Part shown: positions 11,588-19,366 of the stretch, in pieces
Numbering within the stretch: position 1 is the stretch's first letter
Layout: every line of letters begins with the position of its first letter
Assembly: GCA_024653865.1 (NCBI GenBank)
Contig: JANLHD010000112.1
Location: 1-19,923, forward strand
From: an archaeon
GTDB lineage: Archaea > Iainarchaeota > Iainarchaeia > Iainarchaeales > Iainarchaeaceae
Length of the DNA stretch: 19,923 nt
Direction: 5' to 3'
Made by a program: the position numbers and the translations under genes
The notes under the pieces: generated by a model
Database searches by the model: none
Told to the model about the DNA's origin: nothing
What the model saw: the letters and a program-made list of their open reading frames with translations, nothing else

Positions 11588-13195
11588 TCAAAACACCTTG
11601 GAGTCCCCTGCAAAATGCTCGATTGCATAAAACGCCAAAAAACTTGCGCCAACCAACAGCAAGCCCATGGCGCCTGCAGAAAATAACTCGTAATTTGTTA
11701 TTAACCTGTACACATAAACAGGCATTGTCGCATAAACGCCGTCATAGAGAACCAAAACCAGGCCCAATTCCCCCAAAGAAATCGCAAAACCGAATGCAAC
11801 AGAGGCAAGCAATGCCCCTTTTATCCTTGGCAGCTGGATTAGGCACAATGTTTGGAAAAGATTCGCGCCCAGGGTTCTTGCCGAATTGATTTCATTCACA
11901 TCAACCCTATCGAGCGCATTTTTTGTGATGCGGTAGGCGAACGGAAACGCGAGGACCGCGTGCCCGATCCCTATTATCAGCACATTTCCGGAACCAAAGC
12001 CCAAAAAATAGCCAAAGCCAAGGGTGATTACGGACACGGCAATGGAAAAGGACGCTATCGCCGCCACCGCAAAGGATGTTGTTTGCCTAAGCGAGGCAAG
12101 CAGGCCAAGCAATGCCGCCAGAATTGACGCAAATAATGCAAGGCCAAGGCTCAGAATAATGGAGTCCACAGGGGTTGTCTCAAAGAGCGTGACATTCGAG
12201 GATGCAAAAATCTTCCCGAATGCATCCAGCGAAATTTCGCCTGTTTCCGGGGAAATGAACGCGAATATCAAGAGTGCGGCTATTGGAAGCAGCACTATCA
12301 CGAGCACGAACGCGAGGAAAATTGTTTCGGCAAAACCGCGGGCGGAAAAAAGGTTCAATGCAACCACGGGCTCCGGATTTGAATCCGATGAAATATTCCC
12401 CTTTGAAAAATGGAAATAAATATATGCAAACGCAGAAAGCACGAGGAACTGGAAGAGCGCGAGCAAAGCGCCAACACCAAGGTTCAGATTGCGCAAAACC
12501 TGCCTGTAGACCTCCACCTCAAGGGTCGAGAATTGGATTCCACCAAGCGTGAGGACAACCGCGAAACTCATGAAGCAAAAAATGAACACAAGCGAAGCCG
12601 CGGCAATTATAGAAGGAAGCAATTGAGGAAGGGTTATTCGCAAAAAAACCTGAAGCGAATTTGCGCCAAGCGAGCGGGCACTGTCCTGCGGCAGCCTGCC
12701 AAGGCGCTCCCACGAGGATGAAACAAAGCGCATCACCAAAGGGAAATTATAGAAAACGTGCGCCGCAATTATGCCGAAAAAACCGTACAGGAACTTGAAA
12801 CGAACTCCGAAAAAACCATCAAGGGTTGAATTCACCCAGCCGTTGTTGCCGAGAATTATCACGAAAGCGAGCACGACCAATATAGATGGAAAAACAAACG
12901 GGATGAGCGAAATCGCCTTTACAAATTTTTTTCCCGGAAAATCGCGCCGCGCGACAATGAATGCGGCGGGGATTCCTATAAGAAGGCTGAAAAATGTGGA
13001 AACACTTGCCTGGAAAAAGGAGTTCCAAACAAGCCCCTGCTTGTCCCAAAGGACGACCAAAAAATTGGAAAAAGAGTTCGCATCAAGCGAGACGGATTTT
13101 ACGAGTATGAGCGCCAGCGGGTAAAAAAAGAAGAGAAAAAAAAAGGCCAGGAAAAAAATCTTGGCCCCTATCCAGAGACCATTATCTTTTCCCAT
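11588..13195 (-). CDS. thiP: Thiamine ABC transporter permease, duplicated domain (535 aa)
   Basis: This integral membrane protein has two homologous permease halves of about six helices each, the arrangement and size of bacterial ThiP (about 536 aa). The EAA coupling loops are SARSLGANSLQVFLRITLPQ in the first half and SARTLGANLFQTLCLIQLPR in the second; both keep the central Gly. ATG 13195 (MGKDNG) is chosen; an in-frame ATG at 13207 is possible. Either overlaps the end of thiB (28 or 40 nt), so translation is coupled. It forms the channel for ThiB-delivered thiamine with two copies of ThiQ. Confidence 0.93.
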   Translation of the reverse strand: MGKDNGLWIGAKIFFLAFFFLFFFYPLALILVKSVSLDANSFSNFLVVLWDKQGLVWNSFFQASVSTFFSLLIGIPAAFIVARRDFPGKKFVKAISLIPFVFPSILVVLAFVIILGNNGWVNSTLDGFFGVRFKFLYGFFGIIAAHVFYNFPLVMRFVSSSWERLGRLPQDSARSLGANSLQVFLRITLPQLLPSIIAAASLVFIFCFMSFAVVLTLGGIQFSTLEVEVYRQVLRNLNLGVGALLALFQFLVLSAFAYIYFHFSKGNISSDSNPEPVVALNLFSARGFAETIFLAFVLVIVLLPIAALLIFAFISPETGEISLDAFGKIFASSNVTLFETTPVDSIILSLGLALFASILAALLGLLASLRQTTSFAVAAIASFSIAVSVITLGFGYFLGFGSGNVLIIGIGHAVLAFPFAYRITKNALDRVDVNEINSARTLGANLFQTLCLIQLPRIKGALLASVAFGFAISLGELGLVLVLYDGVYATMPVYVYRLITNYELFSAGAMGLLLVGASFLAFYAIEHFAGDSKVF

Positions 13196-14181
13196 TCCAA
13201 AATCCACTCTTCCTGCTTCTCTTCCACAAGCTCCGGGTCAAGCGAAAGCGTCTTCGATGGCTTCACAGCATAAAGCTCGAATTCCTCCGGCATTGCCACC
13301 TGGGAATTCGCCGGGAACATGTACTGGTTGGTTGGAATTTCTTTTTGGAAACCTTCCGTGAGCGAGAACTCTATGAACTGCTCTGCGAGCGCACGGTTCT
13401 TTGCACCCTTCACTATGCCCATGCCCTCGATTTGCACATAATGCCCTTCCCTAAAGATCGCTCCAACGAGGTTGGTTTTTCCCTCAGAGGCATAATACGG
13501 GGGCGAGGTCGCATAGGTGTGGTACACCGGGGCCTCTCCCGCCGCGAAGAGCCCCGCGCTCTCGTCCCATGAATCCGTAACAGCCAGGATGTTTGGGCGG
13601 AATTCGCGCCAAAAATCCTTGTATCCCGGGTCTCCATAAACAGCTATCGACCACAGCAGCAACCCAAGCCCCGGGGAGGAGGTCCTTGGATTTTGAATTG
13701 CCACCGAATCCCTTAACGAGGAATCCAATAAGCCGTCGAAGCTTGAGAAATCGGCGTCCACTTTTTCGTTGTCGTACATGAACGCGAAATAGCCATAGTC
13801 ATAAGGGGTGAGATACCCTTTCCCGAACCTAAGTTCTTCGGGAACAACACCAATGTTGTTCGGGGTGAACTGCTCCAAAACATCCGCCCTCAAGGCCTGG
13901 GGAAGCATTGAATCATCAATTCCTATAGCAATGTCCGCCTTCGGGAAATCCTTTTCCAAAATAAGCGTAGTCAACACCTGGCCGGCATCGCCCTTTGCGA
14001 GCATTTTGACCTCGCAATTGCATTGCTCCTCGAACCTTGGAACAACCACAGGGCCAAGGCCATATTCCCCGACCATGGAATCATAAGTGTAAATCGTGAG
14101 AACCGGCTTTTCGGATTCAGGCTGTGTGCAGCCAAGCAACAAAAATGCCGCAGCAATCAAAACAATTATTTTTGCATCCAA
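13168..14181 (-). CDS. thiB: Thiamine-binding periplasmic-type lipoprotein (337 aa)
   Basis: This is the extracytoplasmic receptor of the thiamine importer. Residues 1-18 are a signal peptide ending in a lipobox (LLLGC, Cys 18), so the protein is lipid-anchored outside the membrane. The mature part begins KPVLTIYTYDS, nearly the same as bacterial TbpA/ThiB. It continues with GPVVVPRFEEQCNCEVK, KADIAIGIDDSML, TSPPYYASEGKTN and FREGHYVQIEGMG, all family-specific segments around the ligand pocket. GAGGTG lies 9-10 nt before the ATG, 43 bp after the TPK stop. The strong likeness to bacterial TbpA suggests transfer from bacteria. Confidence 0.94.
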   Translation of the reverse strand: MDAKIIVLIAAAFLLLGCTQPESEKPVLTIYTYDSMVGEYGLGPVVVPRFEEQCNCEVKMLAKGDAGQVLTTLILEKDFPKADIAIGIDDSMLPQALRADVLEQFTPNNIGVVPEELRFGKGYLTPYDYGYFAFMYDNEKVDADFSSFDGLLDSSLRDSVAIQNPRTSSPGLGLLLWSIAVYGDPGYKDFWREFRPNILAVTDSWDESAGLFAAGEAPVYHTYATSPPYYASEGKTNLVGAIFREGHYVQIEGMGIVKGAKNRALAEQFIEFSLTEGFQKEIPTNQYMFPANSQVAMPEEFELYAVKPSKTLSLDPELVEEKQEEWILEWEKIMVSG

Positions 14182-14224
14182 AAAAGAAACACCTCAGTTG
14201 GAAACTGGGCGCAAGGCTTTAAAA

Positions 14225-14857
14225 TCAGAACCATTTCCGGAAGTGCACACACAGCAACAATCCGTCTTTGAACGAAATTGAAACTTTTTTGTTTTTAAAT
14301 TCATTTGAGATGCCCTTTCCCAAACCGAAATCCAAATCGAAATTATTCAGCTCATACTTGAACCCCTTCAAAGTGATACCCTTGGCATCTCCTTTTATGG
14401 GAAAAATTGAAATCGTTTCCCCTGGGTTTCCTTCGATTGAAAGTTTTTTCGGAAGGAGAAAAATCTCCTGGTTCTCGTGCACTATTTTTGCCTTTACGTT
14501 TTTCGGGAGCTGGTGCAAAGCAAAAATATTCGTGAGGCTCATGTCGGCACGGCTGCCCATTGCCCCCAAAATCACTATTTCCACGAACTTGTGCCTCACG
14601 CAGTACTGCAATGCGAGCTCGAGGTCAACGAACTCCTTTTCGCGCGGAAATTTCAGGGTTTCCACGCCGCGGAATTTTTTCAGCGCGGTTTTTGAAATAG
14701 AGTCCAAATCCCCTATAATCACGTTCGGCGCGAACTTGGTTTTCACGAGCTTGTTTGCGCCGCCGTCGACCGCGACAATGAAATCAGACGCGGAAATGTT
14801 CGCATAAAGGTGCTTTGTGTCCAGCGTTCCGTTGCACACCAAAACCGCTCGTTTCAT
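14225..14857 (-). CDS. Thiamine pyrophosphokinase (210 aa)
   Basis: It transfers pyrophosphate from ATP to thiamine to give thiamine diphosphate. The N-domain carries DGGAN (31-35) and PNVIIGDLDSI (44-54; Asp 50 and 52 are metal ligands). Next comes REKEFVDLELAL, where the family usually has KDxTDxExAL: the Asp (78) is kept but Thr is replaced by Val. GAMGSRADMSLTNI stands for the usual GxxGGRxDHxLxN. The C-terminal beta domain (about 120-210) would bind the thiazole side. It is the first gene of the thiamine operon with a very short leader, so there is no room for a TPP riboswitch. Most archaea reach the cofactor through ThiL, so this bacterial-style kinase is notable. Confidence 0.9.
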   Translation of the reverse strand: MKRAVLVCNGTLDTKHLYANISASDFIVAVDGGANKLVKTKFAPNVIIGDLDSISKTALKKFRGVETLKFPREKEFVDLELALQYCVRHKFVEIVILGAMGSRADMSLTNIFALHQLPKNVKAKIVHENQEIFLLPKKLSIEGNPGETISIFPIKGDAKGITLKGFKYELNNFDLDFGLGKGISNEFKNKKVSISFKDGLLLCVHFRKWF

Positions 14858-14882
14858 AAGAAAAAGACTCTTGGCTCAAAGG

Positions 14883-14894
14883 GGTTAAATAAGG
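14883..14894. promoter_or_regulatory. Shared bidirectional TATA element
   Basis: GGTTAAATAAGG reads as a TATA core on both strands. Its centre is 26 bp from ATG 14915 of folC and about 31 bp from ATG 14857 of TPK. No second AT-rich core exists in the 57-bp gap. Confidence 0.5.
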
Positions 14895-14914
14895 TTTTGT
14901 GGCAACAAGAAATC

Positions 14915-16177
14915 ATGGCAATGGATTATGCACAGGCGAAAAAGTGGCTATATTCGCTTAAGCTCGTAATGAAAGGATACGACCTAAAAAACATGCAAAA
15001 ACTCGTACAAGAATCCCGCCTTGACCTTGCAAAACTGCGCGCAATACACGTTTCCGGAAGCAACGGAAAAGGGAGCACCTGCGCCTTTGCCTCGCAAATA
15101 CTCCAGGAAGCCGGGCACAAAACAGGGTTTTACTCTTCGCCCCACCTAATCGAGCCGACAGAGCGAATCAGGGTCAACGGCAAAAACATTCCCCGCAAAA
15201 GGTTCGCCGAACTCGCAAATTATTACAAAAACCTCATCGCAAAAAACAGGCTTGCCGCAAGTTACTTCGAGGCAACAACCGCAATGGCGTTCAAATACTT
15301 CATCGAGGAAAAAGTGGATTTTCTCGTGTGCGAAGTGGGGCTCGGGGGAAGGCTCGACGCAACAAACGTCCTGGATGCCCAGGTTGCAATCATCACGCGC
15401 ATTTCAAAGGAGCACACCCAAACCCTTGGGAAAACAAACGCAAAAATCGCGCGGGAAAAATCCGGGATAATAAAAAGCGGCGCGATTGCAATTACCCCGC
15501 ATGACAATGCTGGAAAATTTGAAATAAAAAAAAGGTGCAAAGAAATCGGGGCGACGCTGCTTGAAACCAATTGGAGCATCCAACAATCCGATTCCCACAG
15601 GCAAAAATTTTCCATTACAAAACCCGCAAAACTTGCAGGGTTGGAAATCAAAATGCTGGGAAAACACCAATGCGAAAACGCATCGCTTGCCGCAACCGCC
15701 GCAATGGCGCTCGCAAAAAAAGACCACGCACTTGCCGCAACCTCTGCAATAACACAGAGGCACATACGCGCCGGGCTCAAAAAGGCGTTCTGGAAAGGAA
15801 GGCTCGAAAAAATAAGAAATAAGCCCCTGGTGATACTAGATGCCGCGCACAACCCCAATGGATGGGACGTGCTCTTCCCATCGCTTCGGGTTTTCGGGAA
15901 TAGGGATATGATTGTCGTGTTCGGGGCAATGAGCGACAAAGAAATCGAAAAAGTAAGACCGCACTTGAGGAAGGCCAAGAGGGTAATTCTCACAGTATCG
16001 AATTCTTTCCGCGCGGAAGAGCCGGAAAAACTTAGAAAGAGAATTGGATTTGGCGAAATAATTGTGCCCGAAAAAAAAGCCATTCACGATGCGATAAAGG
16101 GAGCGGGCAAAAACGATTTGGTGCTCGTAACCGGCTCGATTTACTTGGTCGGGAACGCGTACGGGAAAAAATACTAA
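14915..16177 (+). CDS. folC: Folylpolyglutamate/dihydrofolate synthase FolC (420 aa)
   Basis: This Mur-ligase-type ATP enzyme adds glutamate to (dihydro)pteroate or folate. The P-loop is HVSGSNGKGSTCAF (45-58), followed by YSSPHLIEPTERIRVNG (73-89), a FolC signature. The centre has EVGLGGRLDATNVLD and REKSGIIKSG, and the C-domain VILDAAHNPNGWD. Length is normal. ATG 14915 is chosen because the TATA core is centred 26 bp upstream; ATG 14921 is also in frame and an earlier frame opening at 14810 overlaps the divergent gene. No other folate gene is visible, so retention of imported folates by polyglutamylation is as likely as synthesis. Confidence 0.95.
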   Translation: MAMDYAQAKKWLYSLKLVMKGYDLKNMQKLVQESRLDLAKLRAIHVSGSNGKGSTCAFASQILQEAGHKTGFYSSPHLIEPTERIRVNGKNIPRKRFAELANYYKNLIAKNRLAASYFEATTAMAFKYFIEEKVDFLVCEVGLGGRLDATNVLDAQVAIITRISKEHTQTLGKTNAKIAREKSGIIKSGAIAITPHDNAGKFEIKKRCKEIGATLLETNWSIQQSDSHRQKFSITKPAKLAGLEIKMLGKHQCENASLAATAAMALAKKDHALAATSAITQRHIRAGLKKAFWKGRLEKIRNKPLVILDAAHNPNGWDVLFPSLRVFGNRDMIVVFGAMSDKEIEKVRPHLRKAKRVILTVSNSFRAEEPEKLRKRIGFGEIIVPEKKAIHDAIKGAGKNDLVLVTGSIYLVGNAYGKKY

Positions 16178-16185
16178 TTCCTAGC

Positions 16186-16410
16186 CTATTCACTTAAAAG
16201 TTTGAAAAATTCCTTTTTTCCCATCTGAAGGTCTTTCTTTATTATTTTGTTCAGCAAACTCTCGCCTATAGGTTCATTCCCATGGACAGGAATTGTAGCT
16301 TTTCTTCCATCAGGATGCACGAAACGAAAATGGCTTCCCTTAATCCTTGTTTGCTTAAAACCCAGGGTTTCAACTAACTTGACAAGTTTTCGGGCAGAAA
16401 CAGGCTTCAA
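16186..16410 (-). CDS. hicA: HicA-family mRNA interferase toxin (74 aa)
   Basis: HicA is a small dsRBD-like RNase that cleaves mRNA. The family pattern is complete: RKLVKLVETLGF, KQTRIKGSHFRFVHPDGR (about 20-37, with the catalytic His in GSH), ATIPVHGNEPI and a C-terminal helix. The start is TTG at 16410, preceded by GAGGTG 7 nt upstream; the motif itself is the end of the hicB reading frame, so both are translated together. There is no earlier start in frame. The end lies 8 bp from the convergent folC stop. Confidence 0.9.
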   Translation of the reverse strand: MKPVSARKLVKLVETLGFKQTRIKGSHFRFVHPDGRKATIPVHGNEPIGESLLNKIIKKDLQMGKKEFFKLLSE

Positions 16411-16414
16411 GGAG

Positions 16415-16639
16415 TTACACCTCTACGACCTGAACCCCGACAAAACTCGAACTGGAGGTTTTTCCTTCCTCTTTCTGCTCCTCCAAACAAAGCTCAATTA
16501 CTTCCTTAATGCGTTCAAGCAATTCATCCATGGTCTTGGCCTGTGTGTGGCAGGCTTCCAGCTCTGGAACATCAGCAACAAGCCACCCATCGCCACCCTT
16601 CTCTATTACCACCGTAAAAGGCCTCTTAGCCCGATCCAT
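16415..16639 (-). CDS. hicB: HicB-family antitoxin (74 aa)
   Basis: This partner antitoxin occludes HicA. The N-terminal HicB fold is FTVVIEKGGDGWLVADVPEL, EACHTQAKTMDELLERIKE; the C-terminus ends FVGVQVVEV, as in short archaeal HicB proteins without an added DNA-binding domain. ATG 16639 is preferred over TTG 16657 because GGTGG stands about 7 nt before it. A TATA-like element lies at 16665-16673. The order hicB then hicA with a 4-nt gap is the less common of the two known orders. Autoregulation by DNA binding would need another domain or the complex, not evident here. Confidence 0.88.
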   Translation of the reverse strand: MDRAKRPFTVVIEKGGDGWLVADVPELEACHTQAKTMDELLERIKEVIELCLEEQKEEGKTSSSSFVGVQVVEV

Positions 16640-16727
16640 AAAACAACCACCAAACAATATAGTGCAATAAACCTAATTTATTAGTTTTGGTCGCGCAAAA
16701 TGAAGCATGCCAAAAAGAAAAATTGAA

Positions 16728-17033
16728 TTATTTTTTACGTTTTTTCAATTTGGCGGCATCTTTGCGAAAACCCAATTCCATACGCTTGTGCCAAGCGGCT
16801 TCTTGGGCATGCTTTTTCCTATCAGGGTGAGAAGGAGGGAGAGATGCCCTAGTTTTATCTTCCAACGCCCTTTTTTCCCGGTGGCTCTGTGCATTAGCCA
16901 ATGGAATATTGGAAATGTCCGCACCTAAGAATAAACTTGGGCTCTCAATTTTTTCTCTTGCCCTTATCTTGGCATTTTGAGCCCTTTCGGCGATTTTCAC
17001 TAGCCTGGAAATCCTCTTAATATTCGGAGACAT
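16728..17033 (-). CDS. Hypothetical basic protein (101 aa)
   Basis: Not recognised. ATG 17033 (MSPNIKRISRLVKIAER) is favoured because a TATA core (about 17062-17072) would start transcription near 17041, after an earlier in-frame ATG at 17063. The protein is helical and strongly basic (AQNAKIRAREKIE, KHAQEAAWHKRMELGFRK) and finishes in KLKKRKK. There is no membrane segment. Together with the orphans at 1359 and 7637 it is a third small Lys/Arg-rich protein with its own promoter. An RNA- or ribosome-associated role is a guess. Confidence 0.55.
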   Translation of the reverse strand: MSPNIKRISRLVKIAERAQNAKIRAREKIESPSLFLGADISNIPLANAQSHREKRALEDKTRASLPPSHPDRKKHAQEAAWHKRMELGFRKDAAKLKKRKK

Positions 17034-17095
17034 ACAAACAACCAAAAGAACTTGGGTGCACATGCATATTTTAATTTATCCAAAAGGGGGGGTGG

Positions 17096-18121
17096 TCAAA
17101 ACCACTGCCCGAGCGTTTTCTGCTTGGATTTCTCGTCGAGAATCTTCTCGAGCTTATCGAGCGAAGAACCCACCCTGTCCGCGGAAAAATCGTGCCGCGC
17201 GCACAAAAAATCCAAAATCTTGTCCCTATCGGGCCTGCCGAACTTCATCGAAAAATCATCCGAATACTTCGGCTTTGCAAAAATCTTTTCCACCTCGCGC
17301 CAATCAAACTCCGGAACATAAGAGGCTTTCTTAATTATCGCATCGAAAGAATCATTCTCCTGAACGAGCTTCAACGCGGTCTTGACGCCAATCTTCGGAA
17401 ACTTGACGTTGAAATCCGTCCCAATCAAAATGCCAATCCAAATAAGCTTCTCCTGCGTGAGCGAATTTTCCGCCAAAAATTTTTCGAGCACTATTTTCTC
17501 GGGCTCAACATCCGCATACACATTTTTTCCCGGAATCTTTCTCTTGCCCGAAACCCCGATGTTCCTATACAAAACAGGGGCGCCGAACAAAAGCGCATCA
17601 TAATCCTGGCTAACACACCCATTCACCCTTCCATTCAAAGCCATCATAGAAGCCTGCGCCTCGCCATCGCTCAAAGCCTGCACCACTGGAAGGCCCATCA
17701 GAGAAACAAGCTCCTTAGCATCATCAACCATTCCCGCCTCGAGCCTTAGCGCACGCGAACCAAATTTTCGCGCCTGCGCAAAATCCCCCGCCTTGAGAGC
17801 CTCCTCCTGCTTTTTGAACGCATCCGTGCGAATTGCCACCCGCTTTGCAATCGTATCCTTCTTCAACTCCTGCGCCGCCCCGTCAAAAACAAACACGGGC
17901 TTAACACCCCTCTCAAGAAGGCTAATTGTGCGGTAAAAAAGCCCCGTGAGATGCGAGGTCACGTTCCCATTCGAATCCATCAAGGGGGTTCCATCCTGGC
18001 CGCGGATGCTCGAGAGGAACTGGTAAATTATATTATACGAATCAAAGGCAAGCAGTTTCCCGTTCAAAGAATCAAGCGAAATTGCCTCACGAGGAACAAT
18101 GTCCCCAATTGCCGTGCCCAT
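17096..18121 (-). CDS. fen: Flap endonuclease 1 (341 aa)
   Basis: This structure-specific nuclease removes 5' flaps in Okazaki fragment maturation and repair. The N-region has FDSYN with catalytic Asp 27; FVFDG holds the next Asp. The I-region has DGEAQASMMA and SQDYDALLFGAP, where the first acid is Asp instead of the usual Glu. GTDFNVKFPKIGVKTAL is the helix-hairpin part, with the common GG replaced by KF. The C-terminal KQKTLGQWF is a canonical PCNA-interacting box. ATG 18121 starts the fold; an in-frame ATG at 18184 adds 21 residues that would overlap the TATA core (18147-18153), which sits about 26-29 bp from 18121. Confidence 0.95.
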   Translation of the reverse strand: MGTAIGDIVPREAISLDSLNGKLLAFDSYNIIYQFLSSIRGQDGTPLMDSNGNVTSHLTGLFYRTISLLERGVKPVFVFDGAAQELKKDTIAKRVAIRTDAFKKQEEALKAGDFAQARKFGSRALRLEAGMVDDAKELVSLMGLPVVQALSDGEAQASMMALNGRVNGCVSQDYDALLFGAPVLYRNIGVSGKRKIPGKNVYADVEPEKIVLEKFLAENSLTQEKLIWIGILIGTDFNVKFPKIGVKTALKLVQENDSFDAIIKKASYVPEFDWREVEKIFAKPKYSDDFSMKFGRPDRDKILDFLCARHDFSADRVGSSLDKLEKILDEKSKQKTLGQWF

Positions 18122-18146
18122 GCAAACATAAGGAAACAAAAAACTG

Positions 18147-18153
18147 TTTAAAA
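18147..18153 (-). promoter_or_regulatory. TATA box of fen
   Basis: TTTTAAA on the minus strand is centred about 29 bp before ATG 18121, so the leader is zero to a few bases. Confidence 0.45.
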
Positions 18154-18223
18154 TGGCGTTCAAATGCGGGGTGATTTTAACCACAAAACATTTGAGACAT
18201 ATGTATCAATCTTGCCTCCTTAG

Positions 18224-18230
18224 CTTTTTA
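18224..18230 (+). promoter_or_regulatory. TATA box of the 18255 operon
   Basis: CTTTTTA is centred about 27 bp before ATG 18255, which predicts a leaderless mRNA. Confidence 0.45.
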
Positions 18231-18254
18231 ACACCTATTCAGCCAAAAATCCTT

Positions 18255-18992
18255 ATGGTAAAAGCGCTTGGAAAGGGGGCTGAACTCCGGCTGGTTTTTG
18301 ACGAAGCCGAGGCGTTAGAACTCGGGTTTGATTCGTCCAAAGAATACGCGCTTGTGAAGGCAAAGCAGGGCATTTGGATTTTAACCGAAGAGCAAAGGCA
18401 GCAAGCATTGGCAAAAAAAGAGCCTGAAATCGACGAAATGGAGCAAAAAATAATAGGGCTCTTGAACAAGCTCTCGCTAAGCGAGCGTGTCGAAGGAAGC
18501 TTCGAGGCAAAATTAAGCCCCGAAGGAAAAAAGAAGCTCGAGGAAATGGTTGGCACGGGAAAAATCGAAAAATTCAAGCTCAACGAATCCTACAAAAAAG
18601 CCGTGTACCAGGTGCCGGAAAAAAAACTCAACTTCGAAAACACCGAAAAGCCATTCCATGAATTCACGCTCGAAGACGACGGCTTTGTTGTCGTGAAAAA
18701 CGAGCAGAGGGCAAAGGCGCTAAGCGACCAATACAAAGACAGAATCAAGGACGGCGAAATAAAGGGCACGCGCGCATTCACCGGCGAATTTTACATCGCA
18801 AACTCAGAACTTTTGGAGGCCGCACAGCAAAAAACCCTAAGGGAATTGAAGGAAAAAAAACACGCAGGGCTCACACTGCTTGCAGGCGCCACCCACCTAA
18901 CACCCACACTAATCAGGATTGCAATAGAATTCCTAAAAGAGGAAGGCCAGGTAATAGAAAAAAAGAAGGACGATTACCAATACATTGAGTGA
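18255..18992 (+). CDS. Hypothetical multi-domain protein with winged-helix-like parts (245 aa)
   Basis: Family not recognised. ATG 18255 (MVKALGKGAELRLVFDE) is preferred over an upstream frame opening at 18153, which would cross both divergent promoters. Residues 1-45 look like a small beta domain (LRLVFDEAEALELGFDSSK, WILTEE). About 60-120 could be a winged helix (IIGLLNKLSLSERVEG, LSPEGKKKLEEMVGTGKIEK). A second beta part (FTLEDDGFVVVKN; GTRAFTGEFYIA) precedes another winged-helix-like end (THLTPTLIRIAIEFLKEEGQ). The alternating pattern may be an internal duplication. Nucleic-acid binding is inferred only from these shapes. It is the first gene of a three-gene operon. Confidence 0.75.
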   Translation: MVKALGKGAELRLVFDEAEALELGFDSSKEYALVKAKQGIWILTEEQRQQALAKKEPEIDEMEQKIIGLLNKLSLSERVEGSFEAKLSPEGKKKLEEMVGTGKIEKFKLNESYKKAVYQVPEKKLNFENTEKPFHEFTLEDDGFVVVKNEQRAKALSDQYKDRIKDGEIKGTRAFTGEFYIANSELLEAAQQKTLRELKEKKHAGLTLLAGATHLTPTLIRIAIEFLKEEGQVIEKKKDDYQYIE

Positions 18993-18997
18993 ATGAC

Positions 18998-19366
18998 ATG
19001 CTGCTTTTGATGCCGATACTTTCAGAGGGGGAAAACGACGAGGCATTCCTCGAACAGGCGTTAAAAGGCGCCAACAACGTGATACTGCTCATCGTGGTGG
19101 ACGCACACACGAACGAGGAATTCGGATTTGCGACAAGCCACATCCAAAAGGCGCGAACCATCCTAGAGCAGGTCAAAGCCAACATCGGAAAAAAACGAAA
19201 GCACTCCGAGGACCTGCTTGAATGGGGGGACACGCAAAACAAGGTCCTCAACGTCGCGCTGCTAAGAAAGGTCGACAAAGTTGTCCTGAGAAAGCAGGAA
19301 AACCATTACTTTGAGGAACTCGTGAAAAAACTCAGGGCGGAAAACCTGGAGGTAGAAGTAATTTGA
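18998..19366 (+). CDS. Universal-stress/HUP-like small protein (122 aa)
   Basis: The pattern fits a minimal HUP (USP-type) alpha/beta domain: strand LLLMPILSE, helix DEAFLEQALKGA, strand NNVILLIVVDA, a long helix (SHIQKARTILEQVKANIGKK), helix NKVLNVALLRKVD, strand KVVLRK, and a last helix-strand ELVKKLRAENLEVEVI. The typical ATP-binding G-x2-G-x9-G motif is not seen, so nucleotide binding is doubtful. ATG 18998 is preferred (GAGTGA 5 nt upstream); GTG 18989, which overlaps the previous stop, is the alternative. It overlaps the next gene by TTGA. Partner or role unknown. Confidence 0.6.
   Translation: MLLLMPILSEGENDEAFLEQALKGANNVILLIVVDAHTNEEFGFATSHIQKARTILEQVKANIGKKRKHSEDLLEWGDTQNKVLNVALLRKVDKVVLRKQENHYFEELVKKLRAENLEVEVI

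Noticed and set aside
14182..14224. Possible TPP riboswitch before thiB or TPK
   Set aside because: The gaps are too short and the CUGAGA / ACCUGAUCUGG core pattern is absent. The CCTCAG stretch on the plus strand is just the complement of the Shine-Dalgarno region.
17063..17065. ATG at 17063 as start of the basic orphan gene
   Set aside because: It sits next to or inside the probable TATA region, so a transcript would begin after it; ATG 17033 fits better.
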